Below are positions 51,122 through 59,313 of a DNA stretch of 64,000 nt, piece by piece. This stretch comes from JARIHC01 sp035692985 (GTDB taxonomy: Bacteria; Patescibacteriota; Saccharimonadia; Saccharimonadales; UBA4665), in the NCBI GenBank assembly GCA_035692985.1, contig DASSHG010000005.1, positions 1 through 64,000 on the forward strand. The letters are read 5' to 3'. The translations under genes and the position numbers were made by a program. The stretch's first letter is position 1. The number at the start of each line of letters is the position of its first letter. The notes under the pieces were generated by a model. The model ran no database searches, was not told the DNA's origin, and worked only from the letters and a program-made list of their open reading frames with translations.

Positions 51122-51730
51122 CTATGATTTCGGCGGGCTTTTGATGACGTCGTCGACTAAGCCATATTTTTTGGCCTCGGCGGCTGTCAACCACTTGTCG
51201 CGCTCCATGTCCTCGTGGATTTTTTTAGGAGTCTGACCGGTGTTTTTGGCCATGATTTCTTCGAGCAATTTCTTAATGCGCAGAGATTCGCGCAGATCAA
51301 TTTCCTGGTCGGTTACCCGGCCGCGAGTGCCGCTGGACGGCTGGTGGATCATGGCCGTTGAATTAGGCAGCATGAAACGCTTGCCTTTTGTACCGCTGCT
51401 CAGCAGAAACGCGGCGGCCGAAGCCTGCACGCCGATGCCGACAGTCTGGATATCATTAGTCACATACTGCATGGTGTCATAAATGGCCAGGGCGTCGTAA
51501 ACGCTGCCGCCCGGACTGTTAACGTAAAAGAAAATGTCTTTCTTGGAATCTTCGGCCTGCAGAAACAATAGCTGGGCGACTACCAGGTTAGCGGTGGTTT
51601 CGTTGACATCGCTGCCCAGAAAAATGATGCGGTCTTTTAGGAGCCGCGAATAGATGTCGTAAGCCCGCTCGTAGCGGCCCTCGTTCTCAATGACAGTCGG
51701 GATCAACACAGAAGCTTTCGGATTACTCAT
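51122..51730 (-). CDS. clpP: ATP-dependent Clp protease proteolytic subunit
   Basis: Serine protease of 202 residues; barrel partner of ClpX/ClpC. The nucleophile Ser is in GVQASAAAFLLSSG, the His in MIHQPSSGTRG, and the Asp in the helix before DRDKW-like MERDKWLTAAEAKKYGLVDD. The ATG at 51728-51730 lies seven bases after the -10 box; the ATG nine bases upstream overlaps that box. A CIRCE operator covers the promoter. Confidence 0.96.
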   Translation of the reverse strand: MSNPKASVLIPTVIENEGRYERAYDIYSRLLKDRIIFLGSDVNETTANLVVAQLLFLQAEDSKKDIFFYVNSPGGSVYDALAIYDTMQYVTNDIQTVGIGVQASAAAFLLSSGTKGKRFMLPNSTAMIHQPSSGTRGRVTDQEIDLRESLRIKKLLEEIMAKNTGQTPKKIHEDMERDKWLTAAEAKKYGLVDDVIKSPPKS

Positions 51731-51737
51731 GCTATTC

Positions 51738-51775
51738 ATGATACGAAATTAGCACTCGGTAGTCAAGAGTGCTAA
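51738..51775 (-). promoter_or_regulatory. clpP promoter with a CIRCE operator (HrcA site)
   Basis: A perfect CIRCE, TTAGCACTC-N9-GAGTGCTAA, at 51749-51775. TTGACT (51761-51766) lies inside the CIRCE spacer and right arm, and TATCAT is at 51738-51743 (17-base spacing). HrcA bound here would block the -35 box, so clpP should be induced by heat shock. Confidence 0.93.
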
Positions 51776-51837
51776 TACAGTATAATGGCCTGGGAGCCAA
51801 GTCGCAGGTAAGAGCGGGAATCACTCGGTTTCACAGC

Positions 51838-51868
51838 AGAGAGCGACTGGACCAGCCCGCCGCTCTCT
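51838..51868. repeat. Inverted repeat after the small ORF
   Basis: AGAGAGCG (51838-51845) and CGCTCTCT (51861-51868) enclose 15 bases directly after the small ORF stop. There is no T-run on either strand, so terminator function is uncertain. Confidence 0.4.
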
Positions 51869-52173
51869 TATCGCTCGGCTTGCGCTAATATCGGGTAGAA
51901 AAAATACTCCACGTCATCACATAGGTTGTCAATGATATTGTCAGCATGTCTCTGGGTTAAGCCGTGGTAGTCATAATCCGGCGCCTGTAAGCTGATTCTT
52001 GCAAGCCCTTGCAAAACACGTTCGCTGGCGGCCTCGCCAAGTGGGAACGGCGTGGTTATACGATTTATCTCTAGTGTTAGTTTGCTATCAGTGGAAATTT
52101 CTGCCGCTAATTGACAAAGGGTCCTGTCGGCGGTTTTTTCAACGAATATTTCACCACCGTTTAACTCAATCAT
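51868..52173 (-). CDS. Hypothetical protein between tig and clpP
   Basis: 101 residues starting MIELNGGEIFVEKTADRTLC. It has a leaderless promoter, TTGCGT-17-TATTTT, seven bases before the ATG. It is soluble and acidic near the C-terminus (CDDVEYFFYPI). No family recognised. Confidence 0.65.
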   Translation of the reverse strand: MIELNGGEIFVEKTADRTLCQLAAEISTDSKLTLEINRITTPFPLGEAASERVLQGLARISLQAPDYDYHGLTQRHADNIIDNLCDDVEYFFYPILAQAER

Positions 52174-52213
52174 AATTAATAAAATAACATATTAGTGTTG
52201 ATAACGCAAGTAA

Positions 52214-53497
52214 CTACTTGCTGGCGTAGCCGCGGAGTTTGTCGATGGTCTTTTCGGTCATCATGCGAGTCTGGATGTCGCGGCGGGCTTCCGGCTTGGC
52301 CAACTCGGCCTGCATGGCAGCGTCAGTGTATTGGCCTTTTAGCAGCTGCATGCGGATTTCCAACTCTTCGGGCGTCACGGTAATGTCTTCGCGATTGGCG
52401 ATTTCACCCAGCAATAGGCCGATCTTGACGCGCAGCGTGGCACTCTCACGCTTGGCTTCTCGGTGGCCGGCCTCATCTACGCCCTCGTCTTTTAGATGTT
52501 CCTGCCAGGTCTGGCCACGGTAAGCCAGATTACGCTTTTCTTCGTCTTCCATACGGGTGATCTCCTCCTCGACCATGCTGTTGGGCAGAGTCACCGTGCT
52601 CTTGGCGGCGATTTTTTCCAGCAGCTCGTTGTCGTAGATCTGCTGGTTTTCGCGCTGCCGCTCAACTTTCACTTGCTTCTTGATATCAGCTTTTAGTTCG
52701 GCCAATGTTTTGAACGGCCCAACGGTGGCGGCGAATTTGTCGTCTAGTTTGGGCTTGGCCATCTCCTGGACTTTCAGCACCTCAACCTTGAAAGCAACCT
52801 TGCGGCTCTGGAGTGCCGCGGCACCGTAATCCTTGGGGAAGGTCAGCGTAAAAGTGACTGTCGCACCCGGTTTGGCGCCAACTAGTTCTTCCTCGAAACC
52901 CGGGATAAAACTTTTGCTGCCCAGCGCCAACGGGTATTCGTTGCCAGCGGCACCCTGGATCGGTTCTTTGGTCTCGGCATCGGTGCCTTTGAAGTTAATA
53001 ATTAACTCGTCGCCGAGTTTGGCGGCCCGTTTGACCTCTGTTTTTTCGGCTGAACGGGCACGCAGGTTTTCCAATACCTCGTTGACGTCTTTGGCGGCCA
53101 CGGCGGTAGTCTTGGGCGCCAATTTAATCTTTTTATAATCAGCTGGCTTGATATCACCCACGGCCTCTACTTCGGCCGTGAACTCCAACGTGGTAAACGG
53201 CACGAATTTGGTGATATTGATCTCTGGCTGGGCGGCTGGACGGATTTTTTCCTGCTGGACGGCGTCAACATACAGCCGGTTGACAGCTTGTTCCAACACC
53301 TCGGTCTGAAGCGCTGATTGGTCTAGCTGCTTTTCTACCATGTGAGCCGGCGCTTTACCGGACCGGAAACCTTGGATTTTGGCATCTTTGCCCAAGCGCT
53401 CCACGACTTCTTGCTTGATTGTGCTGAGCAGAGCCGCTTCGGCGCTGATAGTGAGCTTGAGCTTAGTTGGTGATAATTGCTCTTTTTTAATCTGCAT
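52214..53497 (-). CDS. tig: Trigger factor
   Basis: Ribosome-bound chaperone and prolyl isomerase, 427 residues. The ribosome-binding domain has the exit-site motif as FRSGKAPAHMVEKQ (usual GFRxGKxP). The FKBP domain is at about 155-245 (GDELIINFKGTDAETKEPIQ, then KSFIPGFEEELVGAKPG). The C-terminal helical chaperone domain is complete. Its docking partner L23 is encoded at 30386 with an unusual tail. Confidence 0.96.
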   Translation of the reverse strand: MQIKKEQLSPTKLKLTISAEAALLSTIKQEVVERLGKDAKIQGFRSGKAPAHMVEKQLDQSALQTEVLEQAVNRLYVDAVQQEKIRPAAQPEINITKFVPFTTLEFTAEVEAVGDIKPADYKKIKLAPKTTAVAAKDVNEVLENLRARSAEKTEVKRAAKLGDELIINFKGTDAETKEPIQGAAGNEYPLALGSKSFIPGFEEELVGAKPGATVTFTLTFPKDYGAAALQSRKVAFKVEVLKVQEMAKPKLDDKFAATVGPFKTLAELKADIKKQVKVERQRENQQIYDNELLEKIAAKSTVTLPNSMVEEEITRMEDEEKRNLAYRGQTWQEHLKDEGVDEAGHREAKRESATLRVKIGLLLGEIANREDITVTPEELEIRMQLLKGQYTDAAMQAELAKPEARRDIQTRMMTEKTIDKLRGYASK

Positions 53498-53531
53498 AGG
53501 AGGCTAGTGTAACATCTCTCGGTGGTTTTTT

Positions 53532-53987
53532 CTAGCGCAGGAACGGAATTAGGAGGGTGATAGCGGCGGCAAACCAAGTGACTTCTACTACCGCGCCAAT
53601 TGGTTTTTCAAACCACTGGATATTGCCGGCGAATTTTTCATAAACGTTGCGTTTCCATTTTTTGCCGCGGCGCATTTTGAGGTATTTATTGATCCACAAC
53701 AGGTCTGGAGAGGTTGCCACGAAAGCGCAGACTGATGCTAATAGCCAGTGTTGCGGTTGTAAAATTGCCAAACAGATCACCAGCAAAATGCATAGACTAG
53801 CATCAGACACTATATAGTGTCTGAAATTTTTGGTTTTCAGGTAAGTCATCGGCGGAAGATTGCTGCCAAAATGCGGCAAGGCGTCGCAGACGAAGTGCGA
53901 AACCAGTGCCGCAGGGATAGCGATGAGCGGCTCACCGACCACCAGGCCTATAACTGCCCCTGTTAACGCGTGGTTAATAGCTGTCAC
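53532..53987 (-). CDS. YdjM-like membrane protein, predicted metal-dependent hydrolase fold
   Basis: 151 residues with about four membrane segments. The N-terminal INHALTGAVIG and HFVCDALPHFG, and later ATSPDLLWI, match the His/Asp pattern of the DUF457/YdjM family. It overlaps the hisS stop by four bases, so it belongs to the hisH-hisS operon. The function of this family is not established. Confidence 0.7.
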   Translation of the reverse strand: MTAINHALTGAVIGLVVGEPLIAIPAALVSHFVCDALPHFGSNLPPMTYLKTKNFRHYIVSDASLCILLVICLAILQPQHWLLASVCAFVATSPDLLWINKYLKMRRGKKWKRNVYEKFAGNIQWFEKPIGAVVEVTWFAAAITLLIPFLR

Positions 53988-55291
53988 TGCTGGCTAGCCT
54001 CCTTAAGGGTTTTGGCTACCGCTTTGAGACTTAGGCTCTGCTCCTTGCCTGATTGGAGATTCTTTAGATTATACTTGCCGGTTTTCAACTCGCTTTCACC
54101 GATGACCAGCACGTACCTTATGCTTTTTTTGGAGGCTGTTTTGAGTTGGTCGCCGAGCTTGCGGCCCGAAAAGTCGACGGCCAGATTGATGCCCAGCTGC
54201 CGCAGCTCGGCGACCGGTTTGGCGGCGGCCGCCTGGATATCGCCGGCTAGGGCGACGTAGGCATCAGTTTCGGGCTTGAGCTCCGGCATCAGACGGTGCA
54301 ATTCTAGAAAGTTAGCCAGCGTCACGTCGCCCCAGCCGAAACCGACGGTCGGCACGGGAGGCACGCCGAACAGCCCGACTAAACCGTCGTAGCGGCCGCC
54401 GCCCAGCATGGAACGATTATTATCGGGGTGCTTATCAAAGACTTCAAAAATGATGTCCGTGTAATAATCAAAACCTCGCATCAGGCCGATATCAAAGCGC
54501 GCGTTCTTTATGCCGCCATTACTTAACATGTTAAGTAATGCCTCAATTTCAGATACTGAGGGATGTTTCGCAAGCTCCGCCGGTAATTTTTTGAGATTTT
54601 TTACATCCAGCAACGCCAGCAGTTTTTCGGCCGCACCGCCTTGGCGCGACTTCGAACTGAGCGCCCCATCGATCGCCGAAATAAATTTGCCGCGTTCCAT
54701 TTTAGCTTTTTTGTCTATCAATTTGGCGACGTCATGAGCCTCCTGCTTGTCTAGACCAACATAACTCGCCAGCGCCTCATCCACCAGTTTGCGGCTGTTC
54801 AGCCGGATCTCGTACATATCGGATGAAGCACCGAAAGCCTTAAACATGGCATCGGCCATGGAAATCATTTCCAGCTCGGCCTCCACTCCCTCGACGCCGA
54901 ACAGGTCGACGTTGAGCTGCCAATGCTCGCGCAGACGGCCCCGCTGCGGCCGCTCATAGCGCCACAGGTTGGGAATACTGTACCAACGCAATGGATATGC
55001 CAGTTCCTGCCGTTGAGCGGCAACCATACGACTGACCGTTGGCGTCATTTCCGGCCGGATGACGACCTTGCGTTTGCCGCGGTCCTCAAAGACGTAGGTC
55101 TGTTCGTTGACGATCTCTTCGCCTGTCTTGGCCAGATAAATCTCCAGCGGCTCCAGGATAGGCGCGTCATACTCCTCATAGCCATAGCGCTCGCAGACCT
55201 GGCGCCAGATATCGAACATATATTTTTGCAAACGCTTATCCGACGGATAAAAATCCCGCGCGCCTTTATATGGTTGTTTCGAGAGTGCCAT
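53984..55291 (-). CDS. hisS: Histidyl-tRNA synthetase
   Basis: Class II synthetase of 435 residues. Motif 1 lies near EPLEIYLAKTGEEIVNEQTY, motif 2 is YPLRWYSIPNLWRYERPQRG followed by REHWQLNVDLFG, and motif 3 is GGGRYDGLVGLFG with TVGFGWG. The C-terminal anticodon-binding domain has YVLVIGESELKTGKYNLKNL. It follows hisH by 12 bases under a His-codon attenuator. Confidence 0.96.
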   Translation of the reverse strand: MALSKQPYKGARDFYPSDKRLQKYMFDIWRQVCERYGYEEYDAPILEPLEIYLAKTGEEIVNEQTYVFEDRGKRKVVIRPEMTPTVSRMVAAQRQELAYPLRWYSIPNLWRYERPQRGRLREHWQLNVDLFGVEGVEAELEMISMADAMFKAFGASSDMYEIRLNSRKLVDEALASYVGLDKQEAHDVAKLIDKKAKMERGKFISAIDGALSSKSRQGGAAEKLLALLDVKNLKKLPAELAKHPSVSEIEALLNMLSNGGIKNARFDIGLMRGFDYYTDIIFEVFDKHPDNNRSMLGGGRYDGLVGLFGVPPVPTVGFGWGDVTLANFLELHRLMPELKPETDAYVALAGDIQAAAAKPVAELRQLGINLAVDFSGRKLGDQLKTASKKSIRYVLVIGESELKTGKYNLKNLQSGKEQSLSLKAVAKTLKEASQQ

Positions 55292-55303
55292 AACTTGACT
55301 CCA

Positions 55304-55975
55304 TTATAGCCCAGCCGTGTCGTTTGCGCATATTTGCACGAAGTTACGGATCAATTCCAGCCCGGGTGATTTTCCAGACTTCTCGGGGTGGAATTGCACG
55401 CCATATAGGTTCTCATGTTGTACGGCGCCCACTACAGTCCTCACTTCTCCCGAGGGAAGCCCGAATGGTGATTCAACGGTTACGACCGAACTATCCTCTG
55501 GCACGGCGACACAACAGTGGAGGTGATAAAAAAACTTTTTTGTTATCCCATCGGTTAATGACGCATCCCTGGTAAATGTAACTCTACTCCAACCCACGTT
55601 GAAACCACCAGCGCGCCTGACCACACCTGGCAATAAGCCAAGGCCCTTTGTGTACTCTTGCTCCTCGGAAGCCTCAAATAACAACTGATGCCCTAAGCAG
55701 ATTCCTAGAATTGGCTTGCCCAGCTTCTTAAAACGTTTTATGGGGTCTACCAGGTCGCGTTCGGCCATCCTCCTCATAACTTCCGGAAACGCCCCGACGC
55801 CGGGCAAAACCAGTCCATCGGCGGCTAGTATGGTTTGCCGTTCGTCAGTCCGCGGAGCTTCTGCGCCTACATATTCAAGCGCTTTCTGCACAGAACGCCA
55901 ATTACCTAAACCATGATTTATGACAGCTATAGTCGGCACCTGCCCAGTATCGTCTATTTTTTCAATTTTATTCAT
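55304..55975 (-). CDS. hisH: HisH-like glutamine amidotransferase, orphan
   Basis: Class I amidotransferase of 223 residues. HisH supplies ammonia to HisF for imidazole-glycerol phosphate. It has VLPGVGAFPEVMRRM, the nucleophile in ILGICLGHQLLFEAS, and the His-Glu pair in GVQFHPEKSG, so the triad is intact. ATG at 55973-55975 with GGAGG five bases upstream. No hisF or other his gene is nearby. Orphan HisH proteins can also serve other aminations, so the role is open. Confidence 0.88.
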   Translation of the reverse strand: MNKIEKIDDTGQVPTIAVINHGLGNWRSVQKALEYVGAEAPRTDERQTILAADGLVLPGVGAFPEVMRRMAERDLVDPIKRFKKLGKPILGICLGHQLLFEASEEQEYTKGLGLLPGVVRRAGGFNVGWSRVTFTRDASLTDGITKKFFYHLHCCVAVPEDSSVVTVESPFGLPSGEVRTVVGAVQHENLYGVQFHPEKSGKSPGLELIRNFVQICANDTAGL

Positions 55976-56009
55976 CAGCTCCTCCAAATTATTTTTGACA
56001 CAATTAAAA

Positions 56010-56029
56010 ACGCCGGGGCGGCCCGGCGT
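56010..56029 (-). terminator. Attenuator terminator before hisH/hisS
   Basis: On the minus strand ACGCCGGG (56022-56029) pairs CCCGGCGT (56010-56017) around four bases, followed by TTTT. It lies 34 bases before the hisH ATG and after the His-rich leader peptide. The plus strand also has a short T-run after the stem. Confidence 0.87.
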
Positions 56030-56051
56030 GGTTTTTCAGGATAAGAGAAAA

Positions 56052-56111
56052 CTAACCGGGTCGCTCCGACAGAATATGCAGATGGTGCTGGCTAGTATAT
56101 GTGTTGGACAT
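56052..56111 (-). CDS. Leader peptide with three His codons (his attenuator)
   Basis: A 19-residue ORF reading MSNTYTSQHHLHILSERPG, ATG at 56109-56111 and TAG at 56052-56054. Three His codons are at positions 9, 10 and 12 (56076-56087). Just after them GTCG-N3-CGAC (56060-56070) can form a small hairpin. GCGACCCGG (56056-56064) can pair with CCGGGCCGC (56018-56026), the loop and 5' arm of the terminator, with one A-C mismatch. A ribosome waiting for His-tRNA would break the small hairpin and let the antiterminator form. This is inferred from pairing. Confidence 0.78.
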   Translation of the reverse strand: MSNTYTSQHHLHILSERPG

Positions 56112-56120
56112 GGTGACCTG

Positions 56121-56149
56121 ATTATACTTGCCGGGGCGTGGGTCAGCAA
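56121..56149 (-). promoter_or_regulatory. Promoter of the hisH-hisS operon
   Basis: TTGCTG (56144-56149), 17 bases, perfect TATAAT (56121-56126), nine bases before the leader-peptide ATG. Confidence 0.82.
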
Positions 56150-56152
56150 GAC

Positions 56153-56383
56153 CTACGCGTTTTTACGTTGGAGTTCGCGTATATCTATGGTGTGGTGATC
56201 CACTGTGGCGACAGTGGTTTCCAGCTTGTTTGCCAGCCTGTCGAAGCGCTTGTCGACCTCCGCGAATTTCACATCCATATGGTTGGAGAGGGTCTGCATG
56301 GCGTCGCTGACGATTTCGCCGACTACGCGGCCGACGATTTCCTCGACATCCTGTTTGGTAGCTGGAGGGCTAGCTGTTGTCAT
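56153..56383 (-). CDS. Small coiled-coil protein
   Basis: 76 residues. The ATG at 56381-56383 lies six bases after TATACT with TTGCGC 18 bases further upstream, so it should be leaderless; a longer frame to 56419 overlaps that promoter. Heptad-like spacing runs through VKFAEVDKRFDRLANKLETT. Function unknown. It ends just before the his promoter. Confidence 0.7.
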   Translation of the reverse strand: MTTASPPATKQDVEEIVGRVVGEIVSDAMQTLSNHMDVKFAEVDKRFDRLANKLETTVATVDHHTIDIRELQRKNA

Positions 56384-56442
56384 GGCTTCAGTATATTCCG
56401 TCCATCCTGCGACGCGCAAAAGATTCGGCCAGTTTCATTAAA

Positions 56443-57021
56443 TTATTTAATAAACCGCGCAAGTCCAGAGGCGCCGAAGCTCAGGCTGTATAGGATAGCC
56501 CTGCCATGCTTGAGGCGTGGCAGTTGGCTCTCTTTGACACCTGGTATGACAGTGGCAGCGTATGGCACCGTGCCATCAGCCGGAGAATAAAGGGACAGCA
56601 TTTTGACTTTGTCTTGAGGCTTCAGCTTTGGCAAATTGGCTTGCAGTAGTTCCAACGATGTTTTGAAGGCCGGATTTTCGTCATAAGTCTTCTGGCTAAC
56701 CGTCTCGGGGGTGTTGATCTTGGCGCAGATATAAATCAATCCGTTAATCTTATCCGACCGCTCCGCGTAAGCGTTCAGCACAGCGCTGGCACCGGCGCTG
56801 GCCCCAACCAGCGAAACCTGGTGCCCCTGGGAGTGATATTTATCGATTTCGGCGAGCAGGCGCTGGAACTTCGGCCGCCATGCTTCCGCACCCGCCCACG
56901 GGATTTCGTGACAGTGGCCATGTACGCCATATAGGCGCCAGGTAGCTACAATCGTACTCTGGATACGCAACTTGTCATCCAGTATGCCGGGCACGTAAAT
57001 GGCATGATGTTGTCGTTTCAT
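56443..57021 (-). CDS. Alpha/beta-hydrolase-fold protein
   Basis: 192 residues. The nucleophile elbow is VSLVGASAGASAVL (G-x-S-x-G, about 80), an Asp candidate is in LYSPADGTVPYA, and a His in RLKHGRAI. The substrate is unknown. The frame extends to 57069 but that part lies inside tRNA-Leu, so the ATG at 57019-57021 is used. It is six bases after the tRNA CCA, the same spacing as between tRNA-Tyr and yjjX. Confidence 0.82.
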   Translation of the reverse strand: MKRQHHAIYVPGILDDKLRIQSTIVATWRLYGVHGHCHEIPWAGAEAWRPKFQRLLAEIDKYHSQGHQVSLVGASAGASAVLNAYAERSDKINGLIYICAKINTPETVSQKTYDENPAFKTSLELLQANLPKLKPQDKVKMLSLYSPADGTVPYAATVIPGVKESQLPRLKHGRAILYSLSFGASGLARFIK

Positions 57022-57027
57022 AAGCTT

Positions 57028-57112
57028 TGGTGGGGATGAAAGGACTTGAACCTTCACGCCTTGCGGCACTAGTTCCTAAAACTAGCGTGTCTACCAATTC
57101 CACCACATCCCC
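57028..57112 (-). tRNA. tRNA-Leu (UAG)
   Basis: Class II tRNA with a long variable arm (TGCCGCAAGGCGT). Acceptor GGGGATG/CATCCCC, discriminator A, encoded CCA (57028-57030). The anticodon stem CTAGT/ACTAG encloses TTTAGGA, giving anticodon TAG. A TATAAT lies at 57129-57134 upstream. Confidence 0.97.
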
Positions 57113-57245
57113 GTGGCTGCCCGCCACCATTATACAAGAGATAAAGCTTTTATTGTGCTTGGACTGTCTGAGAAATAACTGGCCTTGGTTAACAATAATG
57201 CTATGATTGACGCAGAAAGCACCAATATAAAAGAGGAAAACTCTT

Positions 57246-57974
57246 ATGGCAGCGGACCAAACCCCACCGAATACCAACCTAACGGACGGGGTGGCGCTGT
57301 CCGAGCCGGTAGTGCTGTCGCTGCCACCGCAATGGCCCGGGGCATTTAAAGCCTACAAGTACTCGAAACAAGCCGTAAAACTCAACGCCAACGCTATTGT
57401 TGGCTGGATTATAATAAGCGTCCTGGTATCCGGCGCCATCAGCACTTTAGGCCGCTCGTATAATAGTGGCGCTCCAACCAGAGGCCTGTTTGAGGTCATC
57501 AGCTACATAATCGCGCCTTTATTTTCCGCCATTATAACCAAAGCCCTGATCGCAAGCGTTCGACGCCAGCCCGTAAGCGTCGGACAGGCCTTTTCTCAGG
57601 GCTGGCCATACTGGCTTAATACCATCGTGCTCAGCATATTAGTCGGCGTAACTTTGCTTGTTAGTCTATTATTGCTCATCATTCCTTTCTTCTTCGTGTG
57701 GCCGCGGCTGTCGTTGGCGACTTATTTCTTGGTCGATAAAAATCTCGGCCCTCTCGAAGCCTATAAAGCCAGCTGGGAAGCCACCAAGGGTTATGCCGGC
57801 TTCATTTATGGAATTTTAGGCGCTGAAGTTGCCATGGGATTGCTAGCCATCACAATCATCGGCATCCCATTCGCCATATATTTCTTGATTATGTACAGTG
57901 CCTCACACGCTCTCCTATACGAAGTAATAACTAGTTCAACTGCTCGGTCCGTCAAGACGCCGGTGGAAGCTTAG
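57246..57974 (+). CDS. Multi-pass membrane protein, DUF975 / GDPD-membrane-domain-like
   Basis: 242 residues with about five or six membrane segments (for example IVGWIIISVLVSGAIS and VGVTLLVSLLLLIIPFFFVW). The segment PFFFVWPRLSLATYFLVDKN followed by GPLEAYKASWEATKGYAGFI is the pattern of this membrane family. A GAGG Shine-Dalgarno precedes the ATG. Its 3' end overlaps the convergent rsmD by 39 bases. Function not established. Confidence 0.78.
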   Translation: MAADQTPPNTNLTDGVALSEPVVLSLPPQWPGAFKAYKYSKQAVKLNANAIVGWIIISVLVSGAISTLGRSYNSGAPTRGLFEVISYIIAPLFSAIITKALIASVRRQPVSVGQAFSQGWPYWLNTIVLSILVGVTLLVSLLLLIIPFFFVWPRLSLATYFLVDKNLGPLEAYKASWEATKGYAGFIYGILGAEVAMGLLAITIIGIPFAIYFLIMYSASHALLYEVITSSTARSVKTPVEA

Positions 57975-58484
57975 CTCGGCGTCACCGTAGTTTTTACTGC
58001 TTAGCAATTCGTAGTTATCTGCTAGTTCGATATCGGTTTGGGGCGGTAGGGAGAGAACAACGATGCCGTCCTGCTTGCATCGATCGGCTAGTCGCTCAAG
58101 CAGTTGCGGTGTTACGTCCGCGTATGGGGGATCGCAAATTACTATATCGAATGTCACGGAAGCCGGCGTCGTCGACAACCAAGCGCCGGCGCTAGCTTTG
58201 ATAAGTTTGATTTGGCTTGTGAGCCCCAGTTCCTTGCTATTCTCGGCGATGGTGCGTTGGGCAGACTGATCAGAATCGATAGCCGTAGCCCGGGCCACGC
58301 CGCGGCTGAGTGCTTCGAAACTTAGCGCGCCGCTGCCGGCAAAAGCGTCCAAAACGGTCAGGCCGGTTATGTCGCCAAGCGCGTTGAAAAGCGCGCCGCG
58401 TATGCGCTCGCTCATCGGATGGGTGCGGTTTCCGCGCGGGCTGTTAAAGGCCCGTCCGCCGAGCCGTCCGGCTATGATACGCAT
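57936..58484 (-). CDS. rsmD: 16S rRNA (guanine-N2)-methyltransferase RsmD
   Basis: 182 residues. It starts MRIIAGRLGGRAFNSPRGNR (family start), then VLDAFAGSGALSFEALSRG as the SAM-binding motif and the catalytic DIVICDPPYADV. The ATG directly follows the stop of the upstream ORF (TAACATG), so the longer frame is rejected. Confidence 0.94.
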   Translation of the reverse strand: MRIIAGRLGGRAFNSPRGNRTHPMSERIRGALFNALGDITGLTVLDAFAGSGALSFEALSRGVARATAIDSDQSAQRTIAENSKELGLTSQIKLIKASAGAWLSTTPASVTFDIVICDPPYADVTPQLLERLADRCKQDGIVVLSLPPQTDIELADNYELLSSKNYGDAELSFHRRLDGPSS

Positions 58485-58485
58485 G

Positions 58486-59310
58486 TTAGCTGGCTTTCCT
58501 GGTCTCGGCTTCCTGGAGGGCACCGTACCAGACCAGCTCGACCGCTTGGACCAGCATTGGCGTCAACTGGTTGCGGACCCGCCGGGCCAGGCCGATTGTC
58601 CAGCCCGACTTATAAAAGGCATCGTAAAGTTCCAGACGGGCCACCTCTTGGGCGGTCTTGCGGAACCATTCCGGCAGCGGTTGTGATTGGAACTGGTCAA
58701 TCTTATCGGCCGTCAAACCCATTCGTTTACTGGTGCTCTTAAGCGGTGTTATCAGGTAAGCTACGCCCATTTCAAAAGCCGCATGGGTGGTAAACAAGCC
58801 CTTCGGCCCCCACATTTTCCAATTATTACGAACCCTATGGCTGGCCGAGTGGCCGGGTATAATCAATTTTTTACTAATGGTCGTGCGGTCTTTTATGTCC
58901 CGTCCGCTGCTAAGCTCAACCAATTTTTCCTCATATGGATAATGGTGGGCCGGCGTCAAACCGTCTACCACTGCATGGGCTAGCCAAGCGGCCTCAAAGG
59001 AAGCGCGTACCTGGTCTTGAGCCTTCAAGGCGGCCACCAGTTGCTTGTAATGCCGCTCGATAAGCCCGATAAGCTGGTTGTCCTCCGGGTCAAAGGGCCG
59101 AAGATAATGCCACGGCTCATCCTTGGCGGGACTTTTGCGCTTGATGGCGTCCGGCCCCTGGCGGCCTTCGAAATGCAAAATCGAGCGCGTATCCGGGAAC
59201 GGGCTGTGCGGCGCCAGACGCTCCAGGTTGCGCCGGGCCAGCCGGTCAATCTTCTGGTGGGCGCCAATCAGGCGGCCCGAAAAAACGGTCATGGTGGAGC
59301 CGGAATACAT
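58486..59310 (-). CDS. Putative zinc-dependent phospholipase C/P1-nuclease-like helical protein
   Basis: 274 residues, helical. The stretch AAWLAHAVVDGLTPAHHYPY (about 118) resembles the H-x3-D-x4-P-x-H motif of the zinc-dependent phospholipase C fold, and an additional His pattern is present (GAHQKIDRLARRNLERLAPH near the start). No signal peptide is clear. It lies three bases after recG and overlaps nothing. The assignment rests on one motif and is tentative. Confidence 0.55.
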   Translation of the reverse strand: MYSGSTMTVFSGRLIGAHQKIDRLARRNLERLAPHSPFPDTRSILHFEGRQGPDAIKRKSPAKDEPWHYLRPFDPEDNQLIGLIERHYKQLVAALKAQDQVRASFEAAWLAHAVVDGLTPAHHYPYEEKLVELSSGRDIKDRTTISKKLIIPGHSASHRVRNNWKMWGPKGLFTTHAAFEMGVAYLITPLKSTSKRMGLTADKIDQFQSQPLPEWFRKTAQEVARLELYDAFYKSGWTIGLARRVRNQLTPMLVQAVELVWYGALQEAETRKAS

Positions 59311-59313
59311 GGC

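Noticed and set aside
51778..51807. Short plus-strand ORF (MAWEPSRR) behind a TATAAT next to the CIRCE
   Set aside because: Eight codons, no downstream plus-strand gene and no -35 box at proper spacing.
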